Shown here piece after piece: positions 4,319 through 6,348 of a stretch of DNA of 6,348 bases. The stretch is from Lentisphaeria bacterium. Lineage in GTDB: Bacteria > Verrucomicrobiota > Lentisphaeria > Oligosphaerales > Oligosphaeraceae. The translations under genes were made by a program, and so were the position numbers. The notes beneath the pieces were generated by a model. That model saw only the letters and a program-made list of their open reading frames with translations, made no database searches and had not been told where the DNA came from. The DNA lies in NCBI GenBank assembly GCA_024405235.1, contig JAKSPA010000108.1, positions 1 through 6,348 on the forward strand, read 5' to 3'. How positions within the stretch are numbered: position 1 is the first letter of the stretch; each line of letters opens with the position of its first letter.

Positions 4319-6348
4319 ATGAAGAGCAATTTCTCCATAGTTCTCGCTCTGCTGGCAATGTTGACAACCTTCGCGGCATCTCACGTATTTGCCGCGGATG
4401 ATGGCGCATTCTTGTTTCCAGAGACCAAGGCACCCGCCAAATCCATGAACTGCAGCTACGGCGAACAGGCCATGGAGGATCGTCTCTACAAGAACGCCAT
4501 CAGATACTTTACGCTCTTCGCGAATGAAGCGCAAACCGATGCGGACCGCGCAAAGGCAGTCCGACTGCTGGCAAAGGCATACCTTCTCGACAAGGCACCT
4601 TCCAGCGCATTGACAACAATCAACGAATTTCTAGCCACCAGGGAAAACCCTTCTGAGGTGCCTGGTTTCACAGATTTGTATTTGACCGCAGAAAAGGCAA
4701 ACATCATGCTGAAGGACTATACGACGGCCATGTATTTTCTCGAGCCGCTTCTTGCCGATCCATCCATGAAAAGCTCTCCTGATCTCCTCTGCGCGGTCGC
4801 CGATGTCTGGAACGCAACCGCAAGATGGGCGGAAACCACGAACGCGCTTGAGAACGCCCTCAAATCCACGGGAATAGGCACGCAGGAAAATACCGCTCTC
4901 GCATGGAGATATCTTGAAGCACAACTGGGACAGGCACAGTGGTCGGAAGCCCGCTCCACGCTTGCCTTGCTTGCACAATCGAACATCTCCGACAAAGAGC
5001 GCATAGATCTGAAGCTGCTCCAGATTCGATGCGATGTCGGCGAAGCCAAAATACACGAGGCGGTCAATTTCTATAACACTGAAAAACTTGCGGAAGCACT
5101 CCCTGCAACCGCCGACAATCAATGGTGGGACACTCTTTGGGAAATGGGACTTGCCTGTCAGACAAAAGACCTCCGCAAGGATGCAGCCGCCATCTTCGGC
5201 GCCGCTTCAAAGGTCGCCCCCTCAACGCAGCACGCGCAGGAAGCCATAAAACAGCAGGCTGAATGCCTCATCATCTCAGGCGATACCGCACAGGCGAAAA
5301 ATCTCCTCACCGCTCTGCATGAACAAATTCCAGCCGACAACATGGTCACAATCCGTCTCGCCGAAACAAGAAAAGCCCTTGGCGAACGCAGAAGTTCAAG
5401 CGAATTGTTCATACAACTTGCCAACACAGAATCGCTTGCACGGCAGCTCCGCTATCGTTCCGCCATGGAAGCAGCGGACTGCCTGGCACTTGAAGGACTC
5501 TCAAAGGAGTCCTCCGACGCATACAGACTCGCGGCGACTCTTGGCGCGTCCACGAAATCGAAATCAAATGCAATGAGAATGGCGGCGGAACAGGCAGAGA
5601 AAAACGGACAGTTTTCCACGGCCGTGGAACTCTTCCTTGAAGCAGCCGATGGATATGGAAGCGAAGAGGACACTGCAGCGGAGGCCCGTCTTGAGGCAGG
5701 CAGAATACTCCAGGCTCAGGGGAAGCTTCAGGAAGCCCTTGAACAATACAAAAAGTTTCTGGAAGCAAAGCCGCAATCGCCAAGACGCTGGGAAGCTCTG
5801 CTCGCAATAGGAAAGACGTCGGCTGATGATGACGAGGCGGTCAGCAAGCTTCTGGAGCTAGCCAGAACCTGCCCTGATGAGAACATCGGTTCCGCGGCCT
5901 TCTTCGAAGCGCACAGCCGTGTTCTCGCAAAAGGCGGCGACACATCGCTTCAGCAATCTCTGGACATCCTTCAGGAATTCCTTGCGAAATATCCCAACGC
6001 GGACAAAGCGCGCGTAATCCGCCATCGGAACATCGTGCTCGGCTTCCAGCTCCAGAAGCAGGAGACAACCGAATGGTGCAACGCATTTCTGAAAGACTAC
6101 GCCGATTCCACAGACGCGCCGGAAATCACGATTCATCTTGGCGACTGGTACGCCGCGAAAGGAGAATTCGCGAAGGCAATCAACGCATATCGCCGCACGG
6201 AAACGCTCCCCAAGGCAACCAGCGAACTGAAGGCGGTCGCAAAATACGAAGAGGCGTTCTGCCAATCGCGTTCAGAAGACGGACGCGACGAAGCGCTGAA
6301 AATCCTCCAGAATCTCGAAACCAGCCCTATTGACAACCGCCTTGCAGC
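4319..6348 (+). CDS. Exported TPR-repeat protein, 3' end beyond the window
   Basis: This is a large helical-repeat protein, 676 residues visible and still open at the window edge. The N-terminus is a signal peptide: MKSN, a hydrophobic run to about residue 20, and a likely signal peptidase I site after VFA (23-25), so the protein should be periplasmic or attached to the envelope. The rest is Ala/Leu/Glu-rich helix pairs of the TPR type. The clearest units are about 57-107 (YKNAIRYF to INEFL), 455-485 (AGRILQAQGKLQEALEQYKK), 545-580 (SLDILQEFLAKYPNADKA) and 605-628 (LGDWYAAKGEFAKAINAY). The last two resemble the TPRs of YbgF/CpoB- and BamD-like proteins. TPR proteins act as scaffolds; no catalytic motif is seen. 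Its partner is unknown, and its place behind a lipid-transport operon suggests, but does not show, a role in envelope upkeep. The start at 4319 is supported by the signal peptide; no ribosome site is visible. Confidence 0.88.
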   Translation, partial: MKSNFSIVLALLAMLTTFAASHVFAADDGAFLFPETKAPAKSMNCSYGEQAMEDRLYKNAIRYFTLFANEAQTDADRAKAVRLLAKAYLLDKAPSSALTTINEFLATRENPSEVPGFTDLYLTAEKANIMLKDYTTAMYFLEPLLADPSMKSSPDLLCAVADVWNATARWAETTNALENALKSTGIGTQENTALAWRYLEAQLGQAQWSEARSTLALLAQSNISDKERIDLKLLQIRCDVGEAKIHEAVNFYNTEKLAEALPATADNQWWDTLWEMGLACQTKDLRKDAAAIFGAASKVAPSTQHAQEAIKQQAECLIISGDTAQAKNLLTALHEQIPADNMVTIRLAETRKALGERRSSSELFIQLANTESLARQLRYRSAMEAADCLALEGLSKESSDAYRLAATLGASTKSKSNAMRMAAEQAEKNGQFSTAVELFLEAADGYGSEEDTAAEARLEAGRILQAQGKLQEALEQYKKFLEAKPQSPRRWEALLAIGKTSADDDEAVSKLLELARTCPDENIGSAAFFEAHSRVLAKGGDTSLQQSLDILQEFLAKYPNADKARVIRHRNIVLGFQLQKQETTEWCNAFLKDYADSTDAPEITIHLGDWYAAKGEFAKAINAYRRTETLPKATSELKAVAKYEEAFCQSRSEDGRDEALKILQNLETSPIDNRLA

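Noticed and set aside
4361..4366. TTGACA as a promoter -35 box
   Set aside because: It lies inside the signal-peptide coding part of the TPR gene and has no good -10 box at 16-18 bases. Another TTGACA near 4611 is also within coding sequence.
3992..4534. Open frame of 180 codons on the - strand
   Set aside because: It lies opposite the lipoprotein and the start of the TPR gene, is Cys-rich and has no coherent domain. It is a shadow of + strand coding.
4631..5122. Open frame of 163 codons on the - strand
   Set aside because: It lies entirely opposite the TPR gene and has no recognisable features.

Overview
The window holds one apparent operon, all on the + strand, for a lipid-transporting ABC system of the MCE/Mla type. 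The organism is a diderm (Gram-negative-type) bacterium: the genes encode an inner-membrane permease, a membrane-anchored MCE protein, a lipoprotein with a clear lipobox and an exported TPR protein. GC content is moderate. Several starts lack a recognisable Shine-Dalgarno sequence. The phylum cannot be fixed from this sequence; an uncultured PVC-type lineage such as Lentisphaerota is possible but is only a guess.

Layout: (i) 2-640, the 3' part of an unrecognised gene entering from the left; (ii) 650-1759, an MlaE-family permease with an N-terminal STAS (MlaB-like) domain fused to it; (iii) 1776-2549, the MlaF-type ATPase, whose reading frame is cut by one TGA at 2151-2153 although all ATPase motifs remain in the same frame on both sides; (iv) 2580-3716, an MCE-domain (MlaD/PqiB-like) protein with one N-terminal membrane anchor and a long helical C-terminal part; (v) 3722-4264, a PqiC-type (ABC-transport auxiliary) lipoprotein; (vi) 4319 to the window end, a large secreted TPR protein that continues to the right. 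The gaps are 9, 16, 30, 5 and 54 bases. No terminator, RNA gene, mobile element, CRISPR array or convincing promoter was seen, so any promoter probably lies upstream of the window.

Likely joint function: the permease and ATPase form the inner-membrane motor. The STAS domain plays the part of the separate MlaB subunit. The MCE protein forms a periplasmic ring and probably a helical conduit. The lipoprotein is the probable outer-membrane-side partner. The set has no visible MlaC (soluble carrier) or MlaA, which fits a bridge or tunnel mode of lipid transfer better than a shuttle mode. The TPR protein and the upstream gene are linked only by position.

The most notable point is the single TGA in the ATPase. 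TGA also ends three other reading frames here, so it is not simply a sense codon in this genome. A recent nonsense mutation, a consensus error or stop-codon readthrough are the candidate explanations. I did not find a convincing undescribed system beyond this known transporter family in a composite arrangement.
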